Shown: positions 46,863-55,745 of the stretch, piece by piece
Layout: the number at the start of each line of letters is the position of its first letter
Position numbering within the stretch: the first letter of the stretch is position 1
Assembly: GCF_003967355.1 (NCBI RefSeq)
Contig: NZ_BIFH01000026.1
Span: forward strand, 1 to 64,000
Direction: 5' to 3'
DNA: 64,000 nucleotides
Origin: Embleya hyalina
Lineage (GTDB): Bacteria > Actinomycetota > Actinomycetes > Streptomycetales > Streptomycetaceae
Made by a program: the position numbers and the translations under genes
Notes under the pieces: model-generated
Told to the model about the DNA's origin: nothing
The model's input: only the letters and a program-made list of their open reading frames with translations
Database searches by the model: none

Positions 46863-48847
46863 TTCTCTCCCTCGTGAGCGGTGCGCAGCACCACGGCGTC
46901 CCTGGGCCCGATCTCGATCGAGCCGTGCAGGTCGCGTCCGGTCAGCAGGTCCGTGCCGGGGGCGCGCAGGGTCAATGCCGCGGTGGTCGTGCCGTGGTTG
47001 AGCAGGAACAGGTAGTCGGCGTCGGGGCCGCTACGCAGCCCGGCCTCGACGCCGGGCGGCAGGTCGGCGACCGGGCGTACGCCGGCGCGGGCCAGCGCGT
47101 CGGTGAGTACGGGGGTGACGTCCTCCAGGGCGCAGCCGACGTAGGTGACGCGGCCCAGGCGGGTGATCGCGGGTTGTCCGGCCAGGTCGCCGTCGGCGTA
47201 TTCGGCGACGGCGACGGCGCCCTCGGTACGGATCCACTCGGCCCAGCGGGTCGCGGTGCCCGAGGTGCCGTCGGCGTGGCGCACGCCCTGCTCGACACCG
47301 TCGGCCAGCGGCCAGAACTCGTCGACGCTCAGTCCGAGCAAGTCGCGCAGCGGGCCGGGGGCGCCGCCGGGGTGGATCCGGTCGGCCGCGTCGACCACGC
47401 CGCTGAACGGGCCGACGACCAGTTCGCCGGGGTAGGCGCGCAGGTTGGCCGCGCTCTCCTCGGTGCACAGGTACAGGTTGGGCGCGATCACCAGGCGGTA
47501 GTCGGACAGGTCGCGGTCGGGCGGGGTCAGGTCGACGGTGATGCCGAGCGCGTGCAGCGGTTCGTACCAGGTGCGCATCAGCCGCAGCAGCGCCAGGCGC
47601 TTGGTCGGCATCGACTCGGGGGCCTCCAGGCCCCACCACGAGTCCCAGTCCAGGACCAGTGCGACGTCGGCGCGGCCGTGGGTGCCGGCGATCTCGGCGA
47701 GCTTGCCCAGATCGCTGCCCAGGCGCAGCGTGTCCTGCCATCCTCGGGTGCGGACACCGCCGTGCGGCAGGAGTGCGGAGTGGAACTTCTCGGGACCGTA
47801 GTGGGCCTGGCGCCATTGGAAGAACATCACGCCGTCGGCGCCGTGGGCCAGCGCCTGGAGGCTGTCCAGGCGCATCTTGCCGGGCGGCTTGGGCACGTTG
47901 ACCTCGCGCCAGCTGACCGCGCTCGGCGCCTGTTCGAGCAGCAGCCACGGGCGCCGCTTGAGCGAGCGCATCAGGTCGTAGCTGAGCGCGATGCCCGTGT
48001 GCGAGGTCGGGTCGGCGGGGTCGGGGTAGGCGTCGTCGCTGACGAAGTCCTCGGCGGCGGCCCACTTCCAGTAGTCCAGGCCGTGCAGGATGCTCATGAA
48101 GTTGGTGGTCACCGGGATCTCGGGGGTGACCTCGCGCAGCACGGCCTTCTCCGCCTCGAAGCACTCCAGGAGGGCGTCGGAGCAGAACCGCCGCCAGTCG
48201 AGCACCTGGGCCGGGTTGATCGGCCCCGGCGCCACGCGCGGCGGGTTGATCTGGCCGAAGTCGGTGTAGTGCTGGCCCCAGCACGAGGTGCCCCAGGCGG
48301 CGTTGAGGCCGTCGATGTCGGCGTACCGGTCGGTCAGCCACCGGCGGAAGTGCCGGGCCGACTCGTCGCAGAAGCACTCCAGCGTGTGGTCGGCGTACTC
48401 GTTGCCGATGTGCCACATCGCCAGTGCGGGGTGCCGTCCGTAACGCTCCGCCATCGCCCGGGTGAGCCGCACGACGGCCGCGCGGAAGATCGGCGAGCTG
48501 GGACAGTAGCCCTGTCGCGAACCGAATTCGAGCCGGGTGCCGTGCGCGTCGACCGGCATCACCTCGGGGTGCTCGCGCACCAGCCAGGGCGGCGGGGTGG
48601 CCGTCGCGGTGGCCAGGTCGACGGCGATGCCGTGCTCGTGCAGCAGGTCGAGGACCCGGTCCAACCAGCCGAAGTCGTACTCCCCGGCCCGGGTTTCCAG
48701 ACGTGACCAGGAGAAGACCGCGACGGTCGCCATGTTCACGCCGGCCTCGACCATCAGCTTGGCGTCCTCGGCCCAGACCTCCTCCGGCCACTGCTCGGGG
48801 TTGTAGTCACCTCCGAACAGCAATCCCGGCACTCGCGTCAACCGCAC
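46859..48847 (-). CDS. GH42 beta-galactosidase-like hydrolase
   Basis: A 662-residue cytosolic GH42 enzyme. It begins GLLFGGDYNPEQWPEEVW. The acid/base is Glu150 in WHIGNEY and the nucleophile is Glu305 in LLLEQAPS. Three of the usual zinc-site cysteines are present (115, 158, 160), but the fourth position in ECFCDES is Ser. The GTG start has GGAG upstream. It is the first gene of the operon, 106 bp from the divergent GntR gene, and has no signal peptide, so the glycoside is cleaved after uptake. Confidence 0.94.
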   Translation of the reverse strand: MRLTRVPGLLFGGDYNPEQWPEEVWAEDAKLMVEAGVNMATVAVFSWSRLETRAGEYDFGWLDRVLDLLHEHGIAVDLATATATPPPWLVREHPEVMPVDAHGTRLEFGSRQGYCPSSPIFRAAVVRLTRAMAERYGRHPALAMWHIGNEYADHTLECFCDESARHFRRWLTDRYADIDGLNAAWGTSCWGQHYTDFGQINPPRVAPGPINPAQVLDWRRFCSDALLECFEAEKAVLREVTPEIPVTTNFMSILHGLDYWKWAAAEDFVSDDAYPDPADPTSHTGIALSYDLMRSLKRRPWLLLEQAPSAVSWREVNVPKPPGKMRLDSLQALAHGADGVMFFQWRQAHYGPEKFHSALLPHGGVRTRGWQDTLRLGSDLGKLAEIAGTHGRADVALVLDWDSWWGLEAPESMPTKRLALLRLMRTWYEPLHALGITVDLTPPDRDLSDYRLVIAPNLYLCTEESAANLRAYPGELVVGPFSGVVDAADRIHPGGAPGPLRDLLGLSVDEFWPLADGVEQGVRHADGTSGTATRWAEWIRTEGAVAVAEYADGDLAGQPAITRLGRVTYVGCALEDVTPVLTDALARAGVRPVADLPPGVEAGLRSGPDADYLFLLNHGTTTAALTLRAPGTDLLTGRDLHGSIEIGPRDAVVLRTAHEGEK

Positions 48848-48861
48848 GTTGATCTCCGTTC

Positions 48862-48878
48862 ATGTATTCTGTATTCAT
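48862..48878. promoter_or_regulatory. Imperfect palindrome, probable GntR operator
   Basis: ATGTATTCTGTATTCAT reads as a 17-bp imperfect palindrome (6 of 8 pairs match) and also as a 7-bp direct repeat of TGTATTC. It is the only AT-rich stretch in the 105-bp gap between GH42 and gntR and lies 15-31 bp before the GH42 start. FadR-type GntR proteins bind such short inverted repeats. Confidence 0.6.
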
Positions 48879-48952
48879 AATTCAAGGTGGCTACGGTGTG
48901 ACATGTCAAGCACCAGATATCGGCGACCATCGACACGAGGAGTAACCGACAC

Positions 48953-49609
48953 ATGGGTATCCAGCGGCGACCTCTGCGGGAGCAGATCCGCGAGGAGTTG
49001 CTTCTGCGCCTCGACAGGGGCGACTTCGCGGCGGGCAAGGACATCAACGAGGTGGTGCTCGCCGCCGAGTTGGGCGTGAGTCGCACTCCCCTGCGCGAAG
49101 CCCTGATCACCCTCGCCGGCGAAGGTGTCCTGGAGAGCAATCAGGGGCGCGGCTTCCGGTTCGCGCCGGTCAGCAGCAAGGAGTTCCGCGAGCTGTGCGA
49201 GATCGTCGCGGGCCTGGAGTCACTCGCGCTCGAGCTCTCCGACCCGGATGAACTCCGGGAGATGGCACCGGAGTTGCTGCGTCTGGCCCGGGGCTTCCCG
49301 GATCCGGTGGCGGAGCAGTCGGAGATCGAGTGGCACGACGACGAGTGGCACGACCTGCTGCTCGGCCGGTGCCCGAACGAACGACTGCTCGATCTGGTGA
49401 CCAGCGTGAAGGCGGGCATGCGCCGCTACACCCACCTGATCGCCGGCGAGGACACCCTCCTGGAGCGCGAGGCCGAGGAGCACTGCCGGATCGCCGAGCA
49501 CCTGCGCGCCGGCGACGTCCCGGCGGCCACGGCGGCGCTGCGCGACAACTGGATCAGCGGGATGGAGCGCATGACGAGCCGGATCCCGGCGGCCCCGGGC
49601 ACGGCCTGA
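48953..49609 (+). CDS. GntR-family regulator, FadR/FCD subfamily
   Basis: A 218-residue protein. The winged helix is at about 8-70 (LREQIREELLLRLDRGDF, LAAELGVSRTPLREALITL). The all-helical FCD effector domain is at about 80-205, with metal-ligand-type residues in EWHDDEWHDLL and HLIAGEDTLL/HCRIAEHL. It is divergent from the catabolic operon and should repress it until a pathway intermediate (often an organic acid in this subfamily) binds. GAGGAG precedes the ATG. Confidence 0.93.
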   Translation: MGIQRRPLREQIREELLLRLDRGDFAAGKDINEVVLAAELGVSRTPLREALITLAGEGVLESNQGRGFRFAPVSSKEFRELCEIVAGLESLALELSDPDELREMAPELLRLARGFPDPVAEQSEIEWHDDEWHDLLLGRCPNERLLDLVTSVKAGMRRYTHLIAGEDTLLEREAEEHCRIAEHLRAGDVPAATAALRDNWISGMERMTSRIPAAPGTA

Positions 49610-49665
49610 CCGACCCCGGGCCCACCCGACGGGCCGCCCTCGGCCCCGTCGGAGCCGGCCCGCCC

Positions 49666-49691
49666 GGGCCGGGATCCGCGAATCCCGGCCC
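49666..49691. terminator. Hairpin downstream of gntR, first of two
   Basis: Arms GGGCCGGGAT (49666-49675) and ATCCCGGCCC (49682-49691) with a 6-nt loop lie between convergent genes ending at 49609 and 49780. Confidence 0.6.
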
Positions 49692-49724
49692 ACCCGCACC
49701 GACGGCGTCGGGGTGCACGGATCT

Positions 49725-49752
49725 CCCGGCCGGACCCGTGGGCCCGGCCGGG
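49725..49752. terminator. Hairpin downstream of the proline-rich membrane protein gene
   Basis: Arms CCCGGCCGG (49725-49733) and CCGGCCGGG (49744-49752) with a 10-nt loop. It lies 28 bp after the minus-strand stop at 49780. Confidence 0.55.
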
Positions 49753-49779
49753 GGATCGAGGTCGTGTGCTACCCCTCGA

Positions 49780-50712
49780 TCACTTCTCCAGGTCCGGGCG
49801 CAGCCGCAGGGTCTGTGCCGCGGTCTCGTCCAACGTCTTGTCGTTGATTCCGTACACGACACCCACGGTGTCCGCGTCGGCCCACACGCAGGTCGGCAGC
49901 GTCTTGCCGCCGGACTTGATGGTGGTACAGCGCAACACGCCGCCCATCGAGCCGGCACCCATCTCGCGCACGGCCCCCAGGTCCGCCGACTTCTCGTCGG
50001 CGCCCTCCCGCATGCCGGCGATGATCTGGTCCATCGTCGTCATCGGCGACTGGCGCGGCGCCGGATTCGCCATCACCATGACCACCGCGCTCGGCGAACT
50101 CGCGCCCGACGCACCGTACGCCGCGACCTTGGAGCCGGGCCTCGCCCCGTCCCGGAGCGACTTCTGCGCCGGATACGCGTCGTCGCCCATCTTGTTCAGT
50201 CCACCCGCCTTGTCGGGGGTGTCCACGGTGCGCTTGGGCGCCGAGGTCGTGCTCGGCGGGCGGGTGGTGGGCAGGTCCGGCGGCACGGGCGCGGGCGAGG
50301 TGGGCCGCGTGGTCGGCGGGCCCGAGGTCAGGGACGACGAGGTGGGATTCGCCACCGGGTCCTTGTCGTCGTCGGACGAGAACGCTCCGGTGGCGCCCAG
50401 CACCGCGACGGTGCCCAGGGCGAGCACGCCCACCACGGCCCCGACGATGATCGCGACCTTGCGCTTGGGCTGCCCGGGCGGCGGCGGGCCGCCGTATCCG
50501 GGCCCGTAGCCCCACTGGCCCGGGGGCGGCGGGGCCCCGTAGGGATGGGCGCCGGGCTGCGATACCGCGTGCGGCGGGCCGGGTGGGCCGTAGGGGCCGC
50601 CGTAGGGCTGACCGGGAGGCGGTGGCGCCCCGTACGGACCGGGCGGCGGACCATAGGGCCCGCCGGGGGGCTGTTGCGGCTGCTCGCCGCCCGGCGATTG
50701 CTGAAACGACAC
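49780..50712 (-). CDS. Proline-rich single-pass membrane protein of unknown function
   Basis: A 310-residue protein. Residues 1-82 are Pro/Gly/Tyr-rich (PYGPPPGPYGAPPPPGQP type) and predicted cytoplasmic. A transmembrane helix lies at about 86-107 (VAIIVGAVVGVLALGTVAVLGA). A Pro/Thr/Ser spacer (about 115-160) leads to a globular outer domain (about 165-310) with two cysteines in GGVLRCTTIKSGGKTLPTCVWAD, possibly a disulphide. I do not recognise the domain. It starts at GTG and is divergent from the gene pair at 51006. Confidence 0.8.
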   Translation of the reverse strand: MSFQQSPGGEQPQQPPGGPYGPPPGPYGAPPPPGQPYGGPYGPPGPPHAVSQPGAHPYGAPPPPGQWGYGPGYGGPPPPGQPKRKVAIIVGAVVGVLALGTVAVLGATGAFSSDDDKDPVANPTSSSLTSGPPTTRPTSPAPVPPDLPTTRPPSTTSAPKRTVDTPDKAGGLNKMGDDAYPAQKSLRDGARPGSKVAAYGASGASSPSAVVMVMANPAPRQSPMTTMDQIIAGMREGADEKSADLGAVREMGAGSMGGVLRCTTIKSGGKTLPTCVWADADTVGVVYGINDKTLDETAAQTLRLRPDLEK

Positions 50713-51005
50713 GGATCCACTTCCCCGTTGCGACTTGCGATGCGTCGCCGACTACGGACGACGCCCGGACCACATCCTCTCCCACCACGGCACCGCCGCG
50801 ATGGGGGGTCCGACGTCGATCCGACGCACGTACGGCCCGGGCGGATCCCTCGGTCGGGGCGGGTCCACCCTCGAACCGGCCCGGATTGTCGGCGGCGGGC
50901 GGCCGGGATCGGTACGGTAATCGACGCGATGTCGTGTCGGGGACGGATCGGCGACGGCCGCGACACGGGGTGAACAGGGAACGGGACACGGGGGGCACGA
51001 TCGTC

Positions 51006-51308
51006 ATGACGCAGTCATCGCCACCGCGGCGACAGGCCGCCGGACCGACGCCGACGCCGTGGGGCGCGCCGCCGGAGCCCGCTCCGGCCCGCGGGCCGGC
51101 CGCGCCGCGCAAGGTCCTGGTGGTCGTGGTCGGCGTACTCGTCACCGCCGCCTCCGCCGCGGTGATCACCTTCCTCGTGTTGTGGCTGCACAACGTGGGC
51201 CAGTCGGTCGGACACGTGGACCGCCGCGACCTCAAGGACCTGCCGGGCCCGCACGAGGTCGGCCTCGGCGCCCCGGTGATACCCGGCACTTCGGGAGCCG
51301 CCGCGTGA
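51006..51308 (+). CDS. Small single-pass membrane protein of unknown function
   Basis: A 100-residue protein: a Pro-rich head (1-35), a transmembrane helix (about 37-61, VLVVVVGVLVTAASAAVITFLVLWL), and a 39-residue outer tail. A G-rich stretch precedes the ATG. It overlaps the next gene by 4 nt (GTGA). Its head resembles those of its neighbours, so the three may work together. Confidence 0.7.
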   Translation: MTQSSPPRRQAAGPTPTPWGAPPEPAPARGPAAPRKVLVVVVGVLVTAASAAVITFLVLWLHNVGQSVGHVDRRDLKDLPGPHEVGLGAPVIPGTSGAAA

Positions 51309-53314
51309 GCACCCCGCAGAACCCGACCGATCCGCAGGACCCGTGGGACGAGCACCGCCGTACCCGAGCGGCCTCGTCCGAACAGCCGCCGTTCGCCCCG
51401 CCGCAGCCGACCCCGGCCGAACAACCGCCGTTCGCGCCCCCGCGGCCGACACCGTCCGGCCCACCGCCGTTCGCACCGCCCGGGTCGAACACGTCGGGCC
51501 GCCCCGACTTCGCCCCGCCCCCGGCACAGGGCCGGCCGCAACCGTACGACCCGGCCCAGGGACAGGCGCAGCCCCACGGCCCGGGCCGGGCACACCCGCA
51601 GCCGCACGTCCCGCACCAGGGACAGGCACAGCCGTACGACCCCGCCCGGGGACAGGCACAACCGCACGCCCCGGCCCAGGGGCAACCGCAACCGCACGTC
51701 CCGAACCAGGGGCAACCGCAACCGCACACCCGTCCGGCGCCGTATCCCCAGTCCTCCGGCGGCGGCGGTTTCGTCGCGAACCCCAACCTGCCGCTGTACG
51801 ACACCCATCCCCCGGCCGGCCCGCACACCTACCCGCCGCCGCACGGCGGCCCCGGCGGCCCCGGCGGCCCGGGTTCGCCGCCCTACGGCCCCGGCGGCCC
51901 GACGCCGACACCCCCGTCGTCCCCGATGCCGTTGCAACCGGCGCCCTCGGACCACCACTTCGTCTTCGGCCCGCCGCTCTCCCCCGACCGGGTCCGGACG
52001 CGGCGGGATCGCCCGGTCCTGCTCCGCAGCGCGCTCCTGGCCCTCGCGGTGCTCGCGGTGGCCGGCGTCGGTGCGGTCCGGCAGGCGGTCAAGGACGGCA
52101 ACGACTACGCCAACTCCGGCGAACACGTCGCGGTCTCCTGGGCGTTGAAGGAGGGCCGAGACGGTCCGAAGCCCCCGGCGAGTGCGGCCAAGGACCCGCG
52201 TACCCTCGAGGGCACCTGGTTCCAGGGCGACACCGTGGTCCGCTCGGAGCGCGCCCGCGTGGTGGCGTACCGCGTCGACAGCGGAGCCACCGCCTGGGAG
52301 AAGCCGCTCCCGGGCGGCGCCTCGATGTGCGCCGCCGGCGCCGAGACCGACGGCACGATCGCGGTGATCGTCTACGGCGTCGGCACCGCCTGCGACCGCA
52401 TCGCGGGCATCGACGTCACCTCCGGCACCGAGGCCTGGAGCAAGCCGCGCGCCGCCAAGGACACCCCGGCCCAGGAGCGGGTGGCCGTCTCGCGCGGCGT
52501 GGCGGTCAGCGGCGACACCGCGTTCCGGATCAGGGACGGCGCCCAGCTCTGGACCGCGAACACCGTGGCCGCCGGCTGCCGGGTCACCGGATTCCGCGGC
52601 GGCGCGGCCCTCGTCGCCAACGGACAGTGCGCCGGCGCCGACACGGTCTGGGCCCTGGACCCCGTCACCGGCAAGCCGGCCTGGACGCACACCCTGCCCA
52701 AGGGCGGTCCGCCCGGTGCCTCCCCGGTCGTGGCCACCTCACCGGTGATCGTCAACGAGCCGACCGGCTCGGGCGGCGCGACCCGACCGACGGTGCTGAC
52801 CGACCGCGGCGAACCCGCGTACCCGATCGACACCGGCAACCCCCTGGTCGGCGACGCCCGCGGCACCGCCCCGCGCCTGCTCGCCGACGATCGCACCATC
52901 TACGTGCCCGGCAACAACGGCCGGTCCGTGCACGCCTCGTCCTCCCCGGGCGCCAACCAGATCATCGCGATCGACCGGGCGAGCGGCCGGGTGCGCTGGA
53001 TCTCCGAGTTGCCCGCCGCGGTCAAGGTGATCGGCCTGAGCGTGGACAGCAAGGCCGCCCCGATCGCGGTCGAGCCGGACGGCGCCCTGCGCGTGTGGGT
53101 CAACGCCCGGGGCAGCAAGCCGCCGCGCCTGGTCCGCTTCGACCCGAACGACGGCCACATCACCGTCCTCGACGAATACCCGCTGCGCCTGGGCGTCTCG
53201 CTCGCGGAGGCGATGCCCAAGCCCTTCGAGCACGACGGCCGCCTGTTCCTGGTCGACGAGACCACCACCGGCCTGGGCTACCGCCTGATCACCGGCGCGC
53301 GCGGATCGTCCTGA
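51305..53314 (+). CDS. Membrane-anchored PQQ-like beta-propeller with a long proline/glutamine-rich head
   Basis: A 669-residue protein. Residues 1-225 are low-complexity with repeated PQPH, GQAQP and PPFAPP blocks, predicted cytoplasmic. A transmembrane helix is at about 237-255 (LLRSALLALAVLAVAGVGA). The outer part (about 270-669) is a PQQ-binding-like propeller with repeated blades (VVAYRVDSGATAWEKPL, IAGIDVTSGTEAWSKP, VWALDPVTGKPAWTHTL, IIAIDRASGRVRWISEL). Similar Streptomyces proteins are of unknown function. It starts at GTG overlapping the previous stop. Confidence 0.87.
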   Translation: MSTPQNPTDPQDPWDEHRRTRAASSEQPPFAPPQPTPAEQPPFAPPRPTPSGPPPFAPPGSNTSGRPDFAPPPAQGRPQPYDPAQGQAQPHGPGRAHPQPHVPHQGQAQPYDPARGQAQPHAPAQGQPQPHVPNQGQPQPHTRPAPYPQSSGGGGFVANPNLPLYDTHPPAGPHTYPPPHGGPGGPGGPGSPPYGPGGPTPTPPSSPMPLQPAPSDHHFVFGPPLSPDRVRTRRDRPVLLRSALLALAVLAVAGVGAVRQAVKDGNDYANSGEHVAVSWALKEGRDGPKPPASAAKDPRTLEGTWFQGDTVVRSERARVVAYRVDSGATAWEKPLPGGASMCAAGAETDGTIAVIVYGVGTACDRIAGIDVTSGTEAWSKPRAAKDTPAQERVAVSRGVAVSGDTAFRIRDGAQLWTANTVAAGCRVTGFRGGAALVANGQCAGADTVWALDPVTGKPAWTHTLPKGGPPGASPVVATSPVIVNEPTGSGGATRPTVLTDRGEPAYPIDTGNPLVGDARGTAPRLLADDRTIYVPGNNGRSVHASSSPGANQIIAIDRASGRVRWISELPAAVKVIGLSVDSKAAPIAVEPDGALRVWVNARGSKPPRLVRFDPNDGHITVLDEYPLRLGVSLAEAMPKPFEHDGRLFLVDETTTGLGYRLITGARGSS

Positions 53315-53354
53315 ACCCGCCGGCGGACGCGCCGGTCGACGGCCCGCGCGACCG

Positions 53355-54347
53355 CTAGCGGGACGCGCCCCGGGCCGGCCCCCGGCTCTGCGGCGAGCGC
53401 GACCCCCACGGTCCGCTGCGCCAGGTGATGCCGTTCCAGCGGCCGAGGCGGCGGATCTCCCACACGCTCAGCGCGGTGATGATCAGCGATCCGCCCACGC
53501 CCACCGGGAGTTTGATGTTGTCCGGCACGATGTCGGAGCCGGCGAACAGCGGGTTGTCCGTCTTGATCAGCAGGTCGGTCAGGGTGAAGGTCCAGGCCAG
53601 CCACATCGCCATCAGCGCGGGCAACATCGGGTGGCCGTCGGCCGCCGAGAACAGGTGCTGGGCCACCTGCCAGATGGCCACCACGGCGAAGCCGAACACC
53701 CAGATCCCGACGACCATGGACACCCACGACAGGACCAGCTGCACCATCGTGCCGTCGGTGCGCAGCGTATTGGTGTTGCTCCCGAGGCCGGCGCCCCTGC
53801 GGCAGCCCCAGGCCACCGCGACGCCGATCACCGGGACCACCAGGAACAGCCCGACCGAGCGGACCGGGTGGATCAACTGACGCATGGTCAGCGAGCGCAG
53901 GTGCGGCCGGGCGAAGAGCACCAGGAGGCAGCCGATCAGCACGATGCCGATGATCCCGTACACCGGCAGCAGGACCATCCGGCGCACCATCGCCGACGCC
54001 ACCTCGGCCACCACCTGCGCGCCCTGGATCCGGGTCGTGGTGGCGGACTCGCCGGAGCCGTGCGTGCGCTCCTGGTAGAGCCCGCGCAGGAACACCGCCA
54101 GCACGATCATCAGCCCCAGCCACGCGCGCACCCGGTTGAGGTTGCCCATCAGTCCGTCGGGCTTGCCGATCCGGTGCGCCGGCCGCAACATCCGGTGCGC
54201 GAGCACGCCCGGGACCACCACGGAGGCGACGTTGGCGATCCACCGCCGCTCGATCTGCGCGGCGGTCTCCACCGGCGCGTGACCGGGCCCGGTCCCGGGT
54301 GTGTTCGGGTGTGGACGTACGTCCGGCTGCCGGCCGACATGGGCCAT
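53355..54347 (-). CDS. Polytopic membrane protein of unknown function
   Basis: A 330-residue protein with about six hydrophobic helices between residues 75 and 310 (LGLMIVLAVFLRGLY, LLPVYGIIGIVLIGCLLVLF, SVGLFLVVPVIGVAVAW and others). The head is polar. I recognise no transport or enzyme motif. The ATG has GGAGG 9 nt upstream; the longer frame upstream of it has no such site. It is convergent with the propeller gene, 40 bp apart. Confidence 0.8.
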   Translation of the reverse strand: MAHVGRQPDVRPHPNTPGTGPGHAPVETAAQIERRWIANVASVVVPGVLAHRMLRPAHRIGKPDGLMGNLNRVRAWLGLMIVLAVFLRGLYQERTHGSGESATTTRIQGAQVVAEVASAMVRRMVLLPVYGIIGIVLIGCLLVLFARPHLRSLTMRQLIHPVRSVGLFLVVPVIGVAVAWGCRRGAGLGSNTNTLRTDGTMVQLVLSWVSMVVGIWVFGFAVVAIWQVAQHLFSAADGHPMLPALMAMWLAWTFTLTDLLIKTDNPLFAGSDIVPDNIKLPVGVGGSLIITALSVWEIRRLGRWNGITWRSGPWGSRSPQSRGPARGASR

Positions 54348-54449
54348 CGCTCGAAACCTCCCCGCAGAACGACCACTCGAGCCGCACCACGGTAGCAACG
54401 CCCACCATCTGCCGCCGGAGGTCCGGGCGGGCGAGGCGAATCCCCCGAT

Positions 54450-55484
54450 TCAGCGCGTCGCGGCCGCGCCGATCCGGGGTGCGATGCCCGCGAGTTCGGC
54501 CAGGCGCCGGGCCGAGTCCACGCGGCCGGCCCGGTCGTGGGCGCTCGTGGTGACCAGGAACTCGTCCGCGTCGGTGCGGGCGAACAGGGCCGCCAGCTCC
54601 GCCGCGACGGTCTCCGCAGTGCCGGCGATCCGGTCGCGCCGCGCGGCGTCCAGGTGTTCGCGCTCGCGTGCGGTGAGCACGGCGGCGCGGACCTCCGCGG
54701 CCGGGATCAGCGGCGGGAAGGTGCCGCGGGTGCGCGAATGGGCCGCCGCCCACGCCTCGGGCAGCAGAAGGTCGTCGGCCGCCTCGGCGGTGTCCGCGAC
54801 GGCGACCGTACCGGCGACCACCACGTAGGGTCGCGCCGACCACGTGGACGGCCGGAACGCGGTCCGGTAGCGCTCGATCGCGCGCAGCATGCGCTCCTCG
54901 CCGATCACCGCGGCCACCACCAACGGCACGCCCGCCGCGGCCGCGTGATCCGCGCCCGCCCCGGTGGCCAGCACGAACGGCGCCGGACGCAGCCCTTCGG
55001 CGGGGCGCGCGTGGACGCCCGGGTGTGCGTCCTGGGTGCCCAGGAAGTAGCCGAGCAGTTCGGCCAGCCGCTCCGGGAAGTCCTCCGCCGCGTCCTTGCC
55101 CCGCCCCAGCGCCGCGCGGATCCCGTCGGTGAAGCCCACGGAGCGCCCCAGGCCCATGTCGATCCGCCCCGGGTACAGCGCCTCCAGCACCCCGAACTGC
55201 TCCGCCACCACCAGCGGTCGGTGGTTGGGCAACATCACCCCGCCGGTGCCGACCCGGATCCGCTCGGTCGCCGCCGCCACCGCCGCGGCCAGCACGGTCG
55301 GCGCCGACCCGGCGACCCCCGGCACGCTGTGATGCTCCGCGACCCAGAAGCGGTGATACCCCAACCGCTCCACCTCCCGGGCGAACGCCACCGCGTGCCG
55401 CAGCGCCGAGGCGGGGTGCTCGCCGCGAAGCGTCAACGATCGATCGAGGACGGAGAACCGGACCTGCGGCGAAAACACGTTCAC
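54450..55484 (-). CDS. LLM-class flavin-dependent oxidoreductase (luciferase-like)
   Basis: A 344-residue protein starting NVFSPQVRFSVLDRS, the usual N-terminus of this group. Barrel landmarks are RFWVAEHHSVPGVAGSAP, IRVGTGGVMLPNHRPLVVAEQF and ALYPGRIDMGLGRS. It should use reduced FMN (F420 is possible) and oxygen on an unknown substrate. The GTG start at 55484 gives the family length; the frame extends to an ATG at 55538. Another membrane protein gene lies 102 bp downstream. Confidence 0.9.
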   Translation of the reverse strand: MNVFSPQVRFSVLDRSLTLRGEHPASALRHAVAFAREVERLGYHRFWVAEHHSVPGVAGSAPTVLAAAVAAATERIRVGTGGVMLPNHRPLVVAEQFGVLEALYPGRIDMGLGRSVGFTDGIRAALGRGKDAAEDFPERLAELLGYFLGTQDAHPGVHARPAEGLRPAPFVLATGAGADHAAAAGVPLVVAAVIGEERMLRAIERYRTAFRPSTWSARPYVVVAGTVAVADTAEAADDLLLPEAWAAAHSRTRGTFPPLIPAAEVRAAVLTAREREHLDAARRDRIAGTAETVAAELAALFARTDADEFLVTTSAHDRAGRVDSARRLAELAGIAPRIGAAATR

Positions 55485-55572
55485 ACGAGTGGCAACACGT
55501 CGCCGCCCGAGGAATTCCCGACCGGCGCGGACTTCCACGTGTCGGCCGGAAGCCGGAGGCTCCCGCCTGCCT

Positions 55573-55633
55573 GGGACATCCCCGGGCCCCGGGGGACGCG
55601 CGTCGGCGGACGCGATTCGCCCGGGGATGTCCC
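55573..55633. repeat. 14-bp inverted repeat with a 33-nt loop
   Basis: GGGACATCCCCGGG (55573-55586) and its exact complement (55620-55633) flank a GC-rich loop. It lies in the 261-bp gap between the formamidase stop and the LLM gene start. It could form a large hairpin or serve as an operator. No other element was recognised in the gap. Confidence 0.5.
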
Positions 55634-55670
55634 CTCCCCACCCGGCGCGGGGGCGGCACGCCGCCGGGTG

Positions 55671-55697
55671 CCGGGACCGTGGCCTCTCCGGTCCCGG
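55671..55697 (-). terminator. Hairpin downstream of the amide operon
   Basis: Arms CCGGGACC (55671-55678) and GGTCCCGG (55690-55697) with an 11-nt loop lie 49 bp past the stop of the acetamidase/formamidase gene on the minus strand. Confidence 0.5.
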
Positions 55698-55745
55698 AGT
55701 CGATGTCGCGGCGCTCCCCCGAGGTGCCGGAGCCGCGACCCGGCC

